Below, one piece after another: positions 32,185-40,323 of a stretch of 45,769 nucleotides of DNA. Below the pieces are notes generated by a model. That model worked only from the letters and a program-made list of their open reading frames with translations. It was not told where the DNA came from and did no database searches. Numbering within the stretch: position 1 is the stretch's first letter; each line of letters begins with the position of its first letter. The DNA is from Verrucomicrobiota bacterium (GTDB lineage Bacteria > Verrucomicrobiota > Verrucomicrobiia > Limisphaerales > CAIMTB01): contig CAUJJW010000180.1 of NCBI GenBank assembly GCA_963205105.1, forward strand, positions 1 through 45,769. Direction: 5' to 3'. The position numbers and the translations under genes were made by a program.

Positions 32185-35100
32185 CTAAACCCATTCCATC
32201 ACCGCGGCGCCGAAGGTGAACCCGCCACCAAAGGCGCACAAACCGGCCTTGCCCTTCGGGTTCTCGCGAAGCAACTCAGCCAGCACCATGGGGATCGTGC
32301 TGCTGCTCGTGTTCCCACTGTGCGCCACCCGGTTCACCAATCGGCCCTTGGGCAGTTTCAAACGCTGATCCACGGCGTCCAGGATCCGGCCGTTGGCCTG
32401 GTGCGGAACGATGTAATCCAGGTCTTCCACCGCGATTTCCCCCTCGTCGCATGCCTGCTTCAACAGCGCGATCAGCTGCCGCACCGCCATCGGAAACACC
32501 TTCAACCCATCCATGTTCACGTTGGGGTTTCCGCGACGACCATGATGCAGAATCGTTCCGTCCTCCCCCCGCGCACTCAGAACCGGCCGATGCAGATGCG
32601 CACGAGCCGCCCCGAACCGCGCCGCCGATGGCCCATGAATCAACGTCGCCGTCGCTGCATCCCCAAAAACGATCGCCGTATCGAAATCGTTCGGGTCCGT
32701 GTACTCGCTCATCGCCTCGGCCGTCACCACCAGGATGTTGGCATCCGGCTTGGAGCGGCAGAAATCAAAGGCCGTCTGAAGGGCGTAAAGATAGCCCGTG
32801 CAGGCCGCGAGAATATCGCTCGCCGCCACATCCCGCGCCGCGCCGTCCTGACTGAGCGCGTGATGGACCAGGCACGCCATGCTCGGGCTGATGGAAATCG
32901 GGGTGCTGGTGCTGACAAAGATCGCATCCAACTCGCTCAACGGCATCCCCGCCCCGGCCAGAGCCGCGCGCGAAGCCGTGACGGCCAGCGAAAGCGCCGA
33001 CTCCCCCGGAGCCAGCAGCCGCCGCGAATGAATCCCCGTCCGCTGCAGAATGTCGTCGGCGGTGCGTCCCGGGAACCTGCGGATCATTTCCTCGTTGGTG
33101 ACCACCCGCCCTGCGGGAACTGCAACAATCGCGGAGAGCCCCACCACCACGTCGCGTCCCAAGGCCGGCGCAGGCACAAACACGTTCGAAGGCCGGGCAC
33201 CCCCCTGGCTCACCGCCAGCGCCGGCGCAGGCACCACGGCCCGGCGGGCCAGCTTGGGCGTCCGATTCACCGGCACCCGACGTACGTTCGCAGGTCCATC
33301 CGATTCAACCGTCTGAATTTCCGCCAACCGGCTGCCCACCGGAACCTTCTCGTCCACCGGTAGAAGGTTGCGAATCACCCCGCTCACCGGGGCCCGGAGT
33401 TCGAAGGTGGCCTTGTCAGCCTCGCAATCCGCAATCATGTCGCCAGCGCGGATGGTGTCCCCGCTCTTCACCCGCCATTCCACCACCGACACGGTCTGGT
33501 CCGCCGGACTCGATCCCACCGCTTCGAGCACATGCAGCCCATCCACACGCGCCTCCTCGCTTTCCCAGGACACCTCGAGATCACAAAGGTCGGCGGCGGC
33601 CGCCAGGATCTCGGGCAGACCGGGCAACAACTCCAGTTGGTTCAGGTAGTTGAACGGCACATGGGTGTCCGGCCGGGCCACCCGCTTGCATCGCACCGGA
33701 ACCTTCGCCGCTTCGACCACCGACGACACGACCTCGCCGCCGAAACCACCCGTGAGGTTGTCCTCATGAACCACGATCAGCCGACCGGTCTTTTCCGCGC
33801 TGGCCGTGACGGTTTCAGGATCCCACGGGCTCAAGCTGAGCAGGTCAATGACCTCCGTGCTCACGCCCACACCCTCCAAGGCACGAGCCGCCTCAACACA
33901 AAGTGGCACCGTGCTGCCCCAACCCACCAGCGTCAGCGATTCGCCCTTTCGAACGATCCTGGCCTTGCCGGGTTGCACCACCTCCCCCAGCGCCGCGGCG
34001 GTCGTCGCCACCCCCGGGTCGTTCAGGCAGACCTTCGGGTAGAGAAACACCGTGGGCCGGCCGGTCGACTGGTTGGCAAACGCGGCGTTCAACAGGCCAG
34101 CGGCATCGGCGGCCGTGCTCGGCACCACCACATCGATGCCCGGCAGATGCGCCAGCGTGCTGTCGAAGGTCTGGGAGTGAAAGGGCCCCAGGCCCGGGCG
34201 ATAGCCACCACAAGGCGCCAGCACAATCACCGGCGACTTCCATTCCCCGTTGCTGCGCCAATACACCGTCGCGAGTTCCGCGGCGATCTGGTTGAACGCG
34301 AGCGGCAGATAGTCGGCAAACTGAATGAACGCGACCGGGCGCCCCCCCGCCATCGCCCGGCCCACGCTGACCCCGAGAATGGTGGACTCGGTGAGTGCCG
34401 AATTCTTGACCTGCCCCGGATAAGCCCGCGTCAAACCGCGCGTCAAACCGAACACATCCCCCTTGGGATCCTCGATGTCCTCCCCGAACAGCGACACCGC
34501 CTCATCGCTCGCCAATTGGCGCCGCAACACCTCGCGCATCGCTTCCAACATGGTCAACGGCGCTCCGCCGGCGACCTCCGAACCCGCGACAGGTCCCGGG
34601 GCCTTTGCTCCCGTCGCCGCGGGGGGCCGCGCGTCGCGGTTCGCCACCGGGTTGGGAGTCAGCAGGGAACGGTCCGCCGCAGCCCGGACGTGCTGCTCCA
34701 CCTCGGCCTCGATACCCGCCAATTCCGCCTCGGCCACGCCGCTTTCCAGCAGGCGATCCCGCAACCGCGCGATCGGGTCGGCCTCGCGCCGGACCCTCTG
34801 CAACTCGGACGTGTCACGGTAAACGCGCTCATCGTCCGCGTTGGTGTGGTGGGTCAACCGCTCCATCTCCATCACCACAATCGCGGGTTTGCCGGTTCGA
34901 ACCTCCGCCACCACCGGACCCAGTGCCTCGGAACAGGCCATCACGTCCCGGCCGTCCATCCGATACACCGTGAGCCCGTAGAATTCGGCCTGCGGCCCCG
35001 ACGGCAGATGGTAGAAGGTGTTGCCCGCCGTTCGGGTGGAAATCCCATACCCGTTGTCCTCCACGATGAACAGCACCGGCGCATGCGAACGCACCGCCTC

Positions 35101-35688
35101 CGCGACCGCTTCGAGAAACTCGCCCTGCTGGGAAGCGCTGTCGCCCAGCGCGCACACCACCACCGGACCATTCGGCGATTTGCCCGCATGACCCGCCGAA
35201 CCGTTGCGGGCGGGTGCCTGGCGCTGGCGGCGGGCCAGCACCTCCTGGGCCACGCCCACCGATTGCAGCGAACTGTTCCCCACCGGCCCTGCCATGGTCA
35301 GAATCTTCAGAGCCGGCGAGCTCAGATGGGCGCACATCTGACGGCCCTTGGATGCCGATCCTGCGGTGGCGAGCAGCCCCTGGAAAAATTCTTCGGCAGG
35401 AAGCCCCCGGGCGAGCATCAGCGCCTTGTCCCGATAATGCGGATGCAGCCAGTCCTCCGGTCCCAAGTGCCCGATCACCGCGACCGTCGACTCATGCCCG
35501 GCCCCGCCGACGTGGAAAAAGCCTTCGCCGCGGTTGACCAACTCCATCTCCACGCGATCGACCTCCCGGCTCATTTGCATGAACCGGAACAGCGTGAGCG
35601 CATGAGAGACTTCAGTACGGGGAATAGGGGTCGTCCTGCCTGCGACGACAACGCTTTCCTCGGCGCGAGTAACGGGCGCGGAATCCAC
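32185..35688 (-). CDS. 2-oxoacid dehydrogenase E1alpha-E1beta-lipoyl domain-KAS III (FabH-like) fusion
   Basis: 1167 residues from a GTG start, one uninterrupted frame. Residues about 25-340 are E1alpha (GEGFFHVGGAGHES; TPP motif GDSASQQGEF...VEDNGYG, with GDS at 182-184 where GDG is usual). Residues about 375-700 are E1beta (FGEDIEDPKG, ALTESTILGVSVGRA, FIQFADYLPLAFNQI, GPFHSQTFDSTLAHLPGI). Residues about 715-795 are a lipoyl/biotinyl domain with the modifiable lysine K759 in EADKATFE. An Ala/Pro linker (about 800-845) leads to a complete KAS III (about 846-1167) with Cys963 (ILAACTGYLYA), His1096 (VPHQANGR) and Asn1126 (HSGNTSSST). No E2 acyltransferase or E3 domain is present. The likely chemistry is decarboxylation of a branched-chain 2-oxo acid and use of the acyl group as a primer for iso/anteiso fatty-acid synthesis (inference). 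Direct acyl transfer from lipoamide to KAS III, without CoA, is possible but speculative. Confidence 0.92.
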   Translation of the reverse strand: MDSAPVTRAEESVVVAGRTTPIPRTEVSHALTLFRFMQMSREVDRVEMELVNRGEGFFHVGGAGHESTVAVIGHLGPEDWLHPHYRDKALMLARGLPAEEFFQGLLATAGSASKGRQMCAHLSSPALKILTMAGPVGNSSLQSVGVAQEVLARRQRQAPARNGSAGHAGKSPNGPVVVCALGDSASQQGEFLEAVAEAVRSHAPVLFIVEDNGYGISTRTAGNTFYHLPSGPQAEFYGLTVYRMDGRDVMACSEALGPVVAEVRTGKPAIVVMEMERLTHHTNADDERVYRDTSELQRVRREADPIARLRDRLLESGVAEAELAGIEAEVEQHVRAAADRSLLTPNPVANRDARPPAATGAKAPGPVAGSEVAGGAPLTMLEAMREVLRRQLASDEAVSLFGEDIEDPKGDVFGLTRGLTRAYPGQVKNSALTESTILGVSVGRAMAGGRPVAFIQFADYLPLAFNQIAAELATVYWRSNGEWKSPVIVLAPCGGYRPGLGPFHSQTFDSTLAHLPGIDVVVPSTAADAAGLLNAAFANQSTGRPTVFLYPKVCLNDPGVATTAAALGEVVQPGKARIVRKGESLTLVGWGSTVPLCVEAARALEGVGVSTEVIDLLSLSPWDPETVTASAEKTGRLIVVHEDNLTGGFGGEVVSSVVEAAKVPVRCKRVARPDTHVPFNYLNQLELLPGLPEILAAAADLCDLEVSWESEEARVDGLHVLEAVGSSPADQTVSVVEWRVKSGDTIRAGDMIADCEADKATFELRAPVSGVIRNLLPVDEKVPVGSRLAEIQTVESDGPANVRRVPVNRTPKLARRAVVPAPALAVSQGGARPSNVFVPAPALGRDVVVGLSAIVAVPAGRVVTNEEMIRRFPGRTADDILQRTGIHSRRLLAPGESALSLAVTASRAALAGAGMPLSELDAIFVSTSTPISISPSMACLVHHALSQDGAARDVAASDILAACTGYLYALQTAFDFCRSKPDANILVVTAEAMSEYTDPNDFDTAIVFGDAATATLIHGPSAARFGAARAHLHRPVLSARGEDGTILHHGRRGNPNVNMDGLKVFPMAVRQLIALLKQACDEGEIAVEDLDYIVPHQANGRILDAVDQRLKLPKGRLVNRVAHSGNTSSSTIPMVLAELLRENPKGKAGLCAFGGGFTFGAAVMEWV

Positions 35689-35749
35689 GGGCGCAGCCTG
35701 CCTGTTTTCAGGCCTTCGCGAAAGACAAACGTGCGCCAGGGATCAGGGC

Positions 35750-36931
35750 CTAACTTTGACTTAACCGCTTGACGGGACCCTCGAAGAGCATCCCGTGGGC
35801 CTCGGCCAGAATTCCGGGAATCCGGTCGGCAAACGGACTGTTGCGAAGCGATTCCTGCAGGTTGGCGCCGTCCGCCTTTCCCCAATGCTCACCCGGAAAC
35901 CAATGGTCCGCCGTCCCGAGCAGGTTGTAGCGCATCTTCCCCCAGCCAACGATGTCGAGGGCCTTCGCATAGGTCCAGAGCCGCAGGATCTCCAGCACAT
36001 TGATCTCCCCGGGCACCGCCACGTACTCCGGCAGTCCCTCCTGCCAACGCAGGCACCAATCCCGGCCCAAGACCCGCTCCATTTCGGCCCGGAGCCGCGC
36101 CTCGATCGGCGGCAGGATTTCATGCATCCGGTCGTAGTGGTCCAAGGCCGCCACGTGCTCGTCGAAGTCGGACGGGCGCGCCGCCCCCAGACTCAGCGTG
36201 TGAACCTGGGGGTTGGCCAGGCACCAGAGATCGTTGAACTGCATCGGGGACAGCGGCCGGCACAATTCCACCAACTTCGGCGGCGGATCGTACAACTTCC
36301 CGCCCTTGTCATTCGGGCTGATGATGAAGACACCCATGTCCCGCTTCCTCGCCTCCGGAATGGCCGCCGCATTGAGCTCGTTGACGAAGTACCAGTGCAG
36401 ATTCACGTAATCGAACCCGTCGCTGCGGATCGCCTCCAGGATGATGTCCGGGGTCGCATGCGTCGAAAAACCAATATGCCGGCAACGCCCCTCCTTCTGA
36501 AGCTTCCGAGCCGCGTCCAGACTGCCACCCTTGCGCAACGACCAATTGAGCAGAGTCCGGTTGTTGATCCCATGCAGCGACAGAAGATCCACGTGATCAA
36601 GCTGCAGGTAGTTCATCGACCGATCGAAAGTCTTGAGAAACTCCTCCGCGGTCGCCATCGGAGCCACCTTCGTCTGCACGATCAGCTTTTCCCGTGGGAA
36701 CTGCCGCAGCACCGGCCCCAACTGCATCTCACTCGATCCATAGCCGCGCGCCGTCTCGATATGATGAATCCCGAGTTCCACCGAACGACGAATGGTGGCC
36801 TCCAGGTTGGCCTGGCCTTCGGGCGGCACCTCCGACCACGCGACATCCTGCCATTTGTGCTGGTAGCGCATGCCCCCGCACGAAAACACCGGAAGTTGAA
36901 GTTCAGTCCGGCCGAAACGCCGATAGCGCAT
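35750..36931 (-). CDS. Aldo/keto reductase
   Basis: 393 residues from ATG 36931 ([20 protein letters not shown]). NADPH-dependent reductase with a TIM barrel. Conserved: [65 protein letters not shown]. Of the catalytic tetrad, Tyr64, Lys88 and His120 are present, but the usual Asp of the DTA motif is Glu59 (IETA). The C-terminal 90 or so residues ([26 protein letters not shown] onwards, in pieces) extend past the standard barrel and resemble the tail of the ferredoxin-like YajO/PVC subgroup. It ends 61 bp upstream of the fusion gene's start on the same strand and may be cotranscribed with it. The upstream frame to 37114 is non-homologous and overlaps the yceI terminator. Confidence 0.88.
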   Translation of the reverse strand: MRYRRFGRTELQLPVFSCGGMRYQHKWQDVAWSEVPPEGQANLEATIRRSVELGIHHIETARGYGSSEMQLGPVLRQFPREKLIVQTKVAPMATAEEFLKTFDRSMNYLQLDHVDLLSLHGINNRTLLNWSLRKGGSLDAARKLQKEGRCRHIGFSTHATPDIILEAIRSDGFDYVNLHWYFVNELNAAAIPEARKRDMGVFIISPNDKGGKLYDPPPKLVELCRPLSPMQFNDLWCLANPQVHTLSLGAARPSDFDEHVAALDHYDRMHEILPPIEARLRAEMERVLGRDWCLRWQEGLPEYVAVPGEINVLEILRLWTYAKALDIVGWGKMRYNLLGTADHWFPGEHWGKADGANLQESLRNSPFADRIPGILAEAHGMLFEGPVKRLSQS

Positions 36932-36988
36932 GGCTGGCTTATGCCAAGCTCGAAGCCGGGGACAAAGCCCCAACTTCGCCGAAGTCGC

Positions 36989-37023
36989 CAAAAAGCAAAA
37001 AGGCCGAGCCACGGGCCCGGCCT
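36989..37023 (-). terminator. Intrinsic terminator after the YceI gene
   Basis: Read on the minus strand: GGCCGGGC, a short loop, GCTCGGCC (one G-T wobble), then TTTTTGCTTTTT. The stem occupies 37002-37009 and 37015-37022 on the plus strand. It lies about 52 bp past the yceI stop and separates it from the aldo/keto reductase gene. Confidence 0.85.
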
Positions 37024-37074
37024 CACCATCCTGCATCGCGACTCCCGATAGGAGCGAAGACAACGACGGCTCGA

Positions 37075-37722
37075 TCAGGGAGCAGGCGCCGCGGCCTGGA
37101 GCTCGGCATTCCACTCAAACGTCAGCTTCACCTCGTCGGCGGTCTTGATGGCGCCCAGGGCCACTTTAGGTGCCGGCGGGGGAATCTCGAAGTCGGACAT
37201 CTTCACGCCCACGGTTCCCTTCACCTTGAGCTTCTTGGCATCCGCACGCTCGATCTGAACCGGCATGCTGACCTCCTTGGTCTTGCCCCGCGCCATGATG
37301 TCGCCCTTGGTGTCGAAAACGAGCGCGCCATCCTTGGCCTCCTTGAAGACGAACTCCTTCAGCTTGAACTCGATCTTGGGGTGCTTGTCGGCGTCCATGC
37401 TCTCGAGCATCACCGCATTCATCGGAGCGCCCCACTGACACTGAAAGGTCCGGGCAAAGATGGTGATCGTGGCTGTGGCAGGCAGCGGTCCCGGTTTCAA
37501 GTCGGTCTTGGCCGGATCGGTGGGGAACGACGGATCCAGTTCGAGACGACCGGACACCTGAACGCTCTCCGACCACCAATCGTGGATCGTGGACGTGCCT
37601 TCGATCCGCATCTTGCTGCCGGGTTTGCCCCGGTACTTGAGCATGTCGGCGGCCATCGCATTCAACGAAACGGCGAACAGGGCGCCTAGCAGCGCCACTC
37701 GGGTGATGTGCTTTATGGTCAT
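37075..37722 (-). CDS. YceI-family periplasmic lipid-binding-like protein
   Basis: 215 residues with a signal peptide ([19 protein letters not shown], cleavage near residue 25). The YceI fold is a lipocalin-like barrel that binds polyisoprenoid or similar amphipathic ligands in the periplasm. Signatures: [13 protein letters not shown] near the N-terminus, [45 protein letters not shown] in part, and [29 protein letters not shown] in part. The start has a good Shine-Dalgarno (AGGA, 5 nt before ATG), unusual in this window. It is a single-gene unit: terminators lie downstream at about 37000 and upstream, after the convergent-oriented neighbour, at about 37875. Confidence 0.88.
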   Translation of the reverse strand: MTIKHITRVALLGALFAVSLNAMAADMLKYRGKPGSKMRIEGTSTIHDWWSESVQVSGRLELDPSFPTDPAKTDLKPGPLPATATITIFARTFQCQWGAPMNAVMLESMDADKHPKIEFKLKEFVFKEAKDGALVFDTKGDIMARGKTKEVSMPVQIERADAKKLKVKGTVGVKMSDFEIPPPAPKVALGAIKTADEVKLTFEWNAELQAAAPAP

Positions 37723-37854
37723 GGAATTCCTGTGCAGTTGAGGGTTGAAAGTGCTTCGGGGTCGTGGACGGGTTCATCCGGTGCAGCCCCACCGGAACTT
37801 CCCCTGGATTCTTGAGTGCCCATTGGACCGCGGGGATGAGGCGGTTTCTTCAAA

Positions 37855-37893
37855 CGAAAAAGCGCAGAGGGGCCAGGGGCCGCCGTCTGCGCT
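37855..37893 (-). terminator. Intrinsic terminator after the Gfo/Idh/MocA gene
   Basis: On the minus strand AGCGCAGA and TCTGCGCT form an 8-bp stem with a GC-rich loop, followed by TTTTTCG. The stem occupies 37861-37868 and 37886-37893. It lies about 50 bp past the stop of the oxidoreductase gene and isolates it from yceI. Confidence 0.88.
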
Positions 37894-37944
37894 GGAAATC
37901 GCCTTCAAAGGATGCGTGGGCTGTTCGCCTTGGAGGATTCCCGG

Positions 37945-39339
37945 CTACACCTCGAACAGGGACGCGGGGATCTCGATGCGCGCCTTCTTCACCACGGCCT
38001 CGTTCCCCTTGAGCGCCATCACGGTGGCCTCGAAACCGTCGCGCCAGGAGGCAGCCGGATAATTGTTCACGGTCGCCGCCTTCAAGGCATCCGCCATCGC
38101 CTCCTTGTCGTCGTCCCCGAACTGTTCCACGAAATCCTTCATGGCCGTCGCGATGACGTCGGTGTTGTGCGCAAAGGATTCCAGCGCGTAGAAGAGCGGC
38201 GTGTTGGTGTAGGGAGCGTCTTCCACCGGCTTGTCGCCCTGGGCCGCCAGCTTGGTCGCGTTGGCCACCAGCGCGATGCCGGTTTCCTTGTAGAAGGTGT
38301 CCTTGCGGGCGTAGACCTCCCAGCCCAGCAACGGAGCGTCCACTTCCTTGAACATCCAGGCCTTGTTCCCGCGCAGCATCACCGCGGCGTCGGACCCGTA
38401 AATCATCTCGTACTCGGCGTCGAAGGAGTTCGCCAGGGTGACTTCACAGTTCACCAGAGCACCCTTTGGAAACTCGAAGACCGTCTCCACCGAGTCATTC
38501 ACCTCGCGTCCGTCATCCCAGAGAATCGTGCTTCCGAACCCCGTCACCGCCGTGGGCCGGCTGCCCAAATACCAGGCGATGTTGTCCAAGGCATGAATTG
38601 AAATCTCCCCGATCAGACCCGGGGAGGTCTCCAGCGACAGACGCCAGTTGAGTTCCTTTTCCCGCTCCGGATTGGGAGACGTCTGGCGCCAGCTCTGTTT
38701 CTTGTGCGATTGAGCCCGCGCCTTAACGGTCCGACCCGCGGCTCCGGCACGAATGAAATCCAGAAGGAATTTGCGCTGGGGGTCCGATCGAAGCCCGAGA
38801 CCGGTCTGAAAATTCTGGAAAGGCGCAGCCTTGGCCGCCGCCGCAATGGCCCGCGCATCCTCGATGGTGTGCGCCAGCGGGGCCTCACAGTACACGTGCT
38901 TCCCTGCCTTGAGCGCCGCCACCACCACGTCTTTGTGCTGGTGGGACGGGGTGGCCACGATCACGCCTTGAACGTCCTTGTTCTCCAGGATCTTGGTGTA
39001 ATCGGAAAAGGTCTCCGCCCCTGGTGCGGCCGTCTTTGCCCTGCGAACCATCGCCGGATAAGTGTCCGCCAGAGCCACAATTTCCACCGTAGGCAGGCGT
39101 GCCAGGGTATTGAGGATCTCACGCCCCCAAACGCCACAGCCAATCACCGCCAGTTTGACCTTCTGGCCGGACTGCGTCTTGGCCGCCTTGGCGTCCTGCG
39201 CTTGCGCCACCGACAGAACCAGCGGGGCTCCTCCAGCCAACGCGGCCAGCGTCGCCGCCGACGATCCCTTGAGGAAGTCTCGACGGTTGAAATCAGAAAG
39301 GTCGGAAGAATTCCGAGAAGGCTGAGGTTTCATCACCAA
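37945..39339 (-). CDS. Tat-exported Gfo/Idh/MocA oxidoreductase lacking the EKP lysine
   Basis: 464 residues. Twin-arginine signal NRRDFLKGSSAATLAALAGG (R19/R20). The Rossmann domain has AVIGCGVWGREIL (GxGxxG, residues 66-72), VALADTYP, and VIVATPSHQHKDVVVAALKAG. The usual EKP motif, whose lysine takes part in catalysis in most family members, reads EAP here (E152-A153-P154 in YCEAPLAHT). The C-terminal domain has LIGEISIHALDNIAWYLGSRP, with the family histidine. Sugar or inositol dehydrogenases of this group with Tat signals are abundant in PVC bacteria. The missing lysine may mean altered chemistry or a binding role; I cannot tell which. It is followed by a strong terminator and is a single-gene unit. 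A second ATG two codons in is an equally good start. Confidence 0.88.
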   Translation of the reverse strand: MVMKPQPSRNSSDLSDFNRRDFLKGSSAATLAALAGGAPLVLSVAQAQDAKAAKTQSGQKVKLAVIGCGVWGREILNTLARLPTVEIVALADTYPAMVRRAKTAAPGAETFSDYTKILENKDVQGVIVATPSHQHKDVVVAALKAGKHVYCEAPLAHTIEDARAIAAAAKAAPFQNFQTGLGLRSDPQRKFLLDFIRAGAAGRTVKARAQSHKKQSWRQTSPNPEREKELNWRLSLETSPGLIGEISIHALDNIAWYLGSRPTAVTGFGSTILWDDGREVNDSVETVFEFPKGALVNCEVTLANSFDAEYEMIYGSDAAVMLRGNKAWMFKEVDAPLLGWEVYARKDTFYKETGIALVANATKLAAQGDKPVEDAPYTNTPLFYALESFAHNTDVIATAMKDFVEQFGDDDKEAMADALKAATVNNYPAASWRDGFEATVMALKGNEAVVKKARIEIPASLFEV

Positions 39340-39456
39340 GTATTAGAATGCGTTGCCGAAAATCTGGGCCACCAGCAGATGAAGTCAAGGACGGCGGGCT
39401 GGAAAGCCGCATCACCGACCCGTACAACGGCAATCACCACCGCCCCACATCAGAAA

Positions 39457-39496
39457 TGAAAAAGAGGCGGTGGCCCACTGCTTGGCCATCCGCCTT
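39457..39496 (-). terminator. Intrinsic terminator after the small basic protein gene
   Basis: On the minus strand GGCGG-at-GGCC, an 8-nt loop, GGCC-a-CCGCC, then TCTTTTTC. The stem occupies about 39466-39475 and 39484-39494. It lies some 80 bp past the stop of the 38-residue gene, supporting that gene as a real transcription unit. Confidence 0.78.
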
Positions 39497-39576
39497 GGAA
39501 AGAATCGGTGAATGACCCAAACCGGGGATGCCCCGGCCCAGCCTTTACCACCCCGCCCGATCCGCGAAGCGACCGC

Positions 39577-39693
39577 TCAGGCCGAAGCCGCGGGCTTCCC
39601 AGTCTTGGTCGTCGTTTTCCGAGCGTCCGCCTTGCGGCGAACATAACGCTCACGACGACGACGCTTCTGTACTTTGTTGTGCTGTTTGCCCAT
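39577..39693 (-). CDS. Small basic 38-residue protein
   Basis: 38 residues from ATG 39693, beginning MGKQHNKVQKRRRRERYVRR, ending TGKPAASA. It is extremely basic: 16 of 38 residues are Lys or Arg. I recall short proteins with a MGKQHNK..KRRRR start from other verrucomicrobia, but cannot verify this, and it is not the known PVC signature protein (which starts differently). A nucleic-acid- or ribosome-binding role is suggested only by charge. Support for a real gene: a well-spaced promoter 50 bp upstream (39739-39767), an intrinsic terminator 80 bp downstream (39457-39496), and a clean ATG and stop. It is divergent from the SecD-like gene, with the two start codons 48 bp apart. Confidence 0.65.
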   Translation of the reverse strand: MGKQHNKVQKRRRRERYVRRKADARKTTTKTGKPAASA

Positions 39694-39738
39694 ATCGATC
39701 TTTACAAAACGAGTCAGCCTCCGTTTGGCTGGTTTCGC

Positions 39739-39767
39739 ATTATGCAAGGTGCTGTGTCGTGGTTCAA
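39739..39767 (-). promoter_or_regulatory. Sigma-70-like promoter for the small basic protein
   Basis: Read on the minus strand: -35 TTGAAC (39762-39767), a 17-bp spacer, -10 CATAAT (39739-39744; 5 of 6 to consensus). The predicted transcript would start near 39732 and have a leader of about 40 nt before the ATG at 39693. The -10 box overlaps the start codon of the divergent gene at 39742. Confidence 0.6.
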
Positions 39768-40323
39768 TGTTCTTCTCGTGGCAGGGTCGATGCTGGTGTT
39801 CCCGCGGGCTTTGTCCGCGGCAGAAACCCCAACGAAACCCGCCTATGAGGCCCCGTCGGAACCCACCACCAAGAAGTCGAAGAAGGAAAAGCCCAAGCTC
39901 AACAAGAGCCTTCGGGTCTATGTCGAAACCAAACACGACATCGAGGAGCGCAGCCTGCCCGCCGTGGTGGGACGCTCCTCGCCCATGAAGTTCATGGTCG
40001 AAAAGCTCCCGATCCTCAACGAGGTCCACGTGGAAAGCGCCGCCCTGCTCGATCAACCCGGGAGTTTTCAGGTCCAGGTCAAATTCAACTCGCTCGGGGC
40101 ACGCATTCTCGAAAGTTACACCGCCGCCGCCGCCGGCCGGCATTTGCTCATCATGACCGAGCTCAACAAGGAAGGTCGGTGGATCGCCGCCCCCCTTATC
40201 CGGCGCCGACTTGGAAACGGCATTCTCATCTTCACCCCGGATGCGTCGCGTGAAGACATGGACCTGCTGGTGCGGGGCCTCAATCAAATGGTCGAAAAGA
40301 ACCGGAAACAGTGGCTCAACTAG
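39742..40323 (+). CDS. SecD P1-head-like exported protein
   Basis: 193 residues from ATG 39742 (MQGAVSWFNVLLVAGSMLVF). The N-terminus is a signal peptide or anchor; then a Lys/Pro-rich linker (PTTKKSKKEKPKLNK) and a folded domain from about residue 80. The block FQVQVKFNSLGARILESYT ... GRHLLIMTE ... GRWIAAPLIRRRLGNGILIF has the order and spacing of the SecD/SecF P1 head (V.f.fn..Ga..f...T ... lAi.ld ... apvi...i.gG...I.gf). Here it occurs without any of the SecD membrane helices, so it is a free-standing periplasmic copy. Function unknown. The gene overlaps the following peptidase gene by 13 bp. The reading frame is open further upstream but over the divergent gene, so the ATG at 39742 is preferred. 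Confidence 0.62.
   Translation: MQGAVSWFNVLLVAGSMLVFPRALSAAETPTKPAYEAPSEPTTKKSKKEKPKLNKSLRVYVETKHDIEERSLPAVVGRSSPMKFMVEKLPILNEVHVESAALLDQPGSFQVQVKFNSLGARILESYTAAAAGRHLLIMTELNKEGRWIAAPLIRRRLGNGILIFTPDASREDMDLLVRGLNQMVEKNRKQWLN

Noticed and set aside
33532..35772. 746-codon plus-strand frame opposite the E1-KAS III fusion
   Set aside because: It is Arg/His/Pro-rich without motifs, while the minus strand has catalytic residues of four domains.
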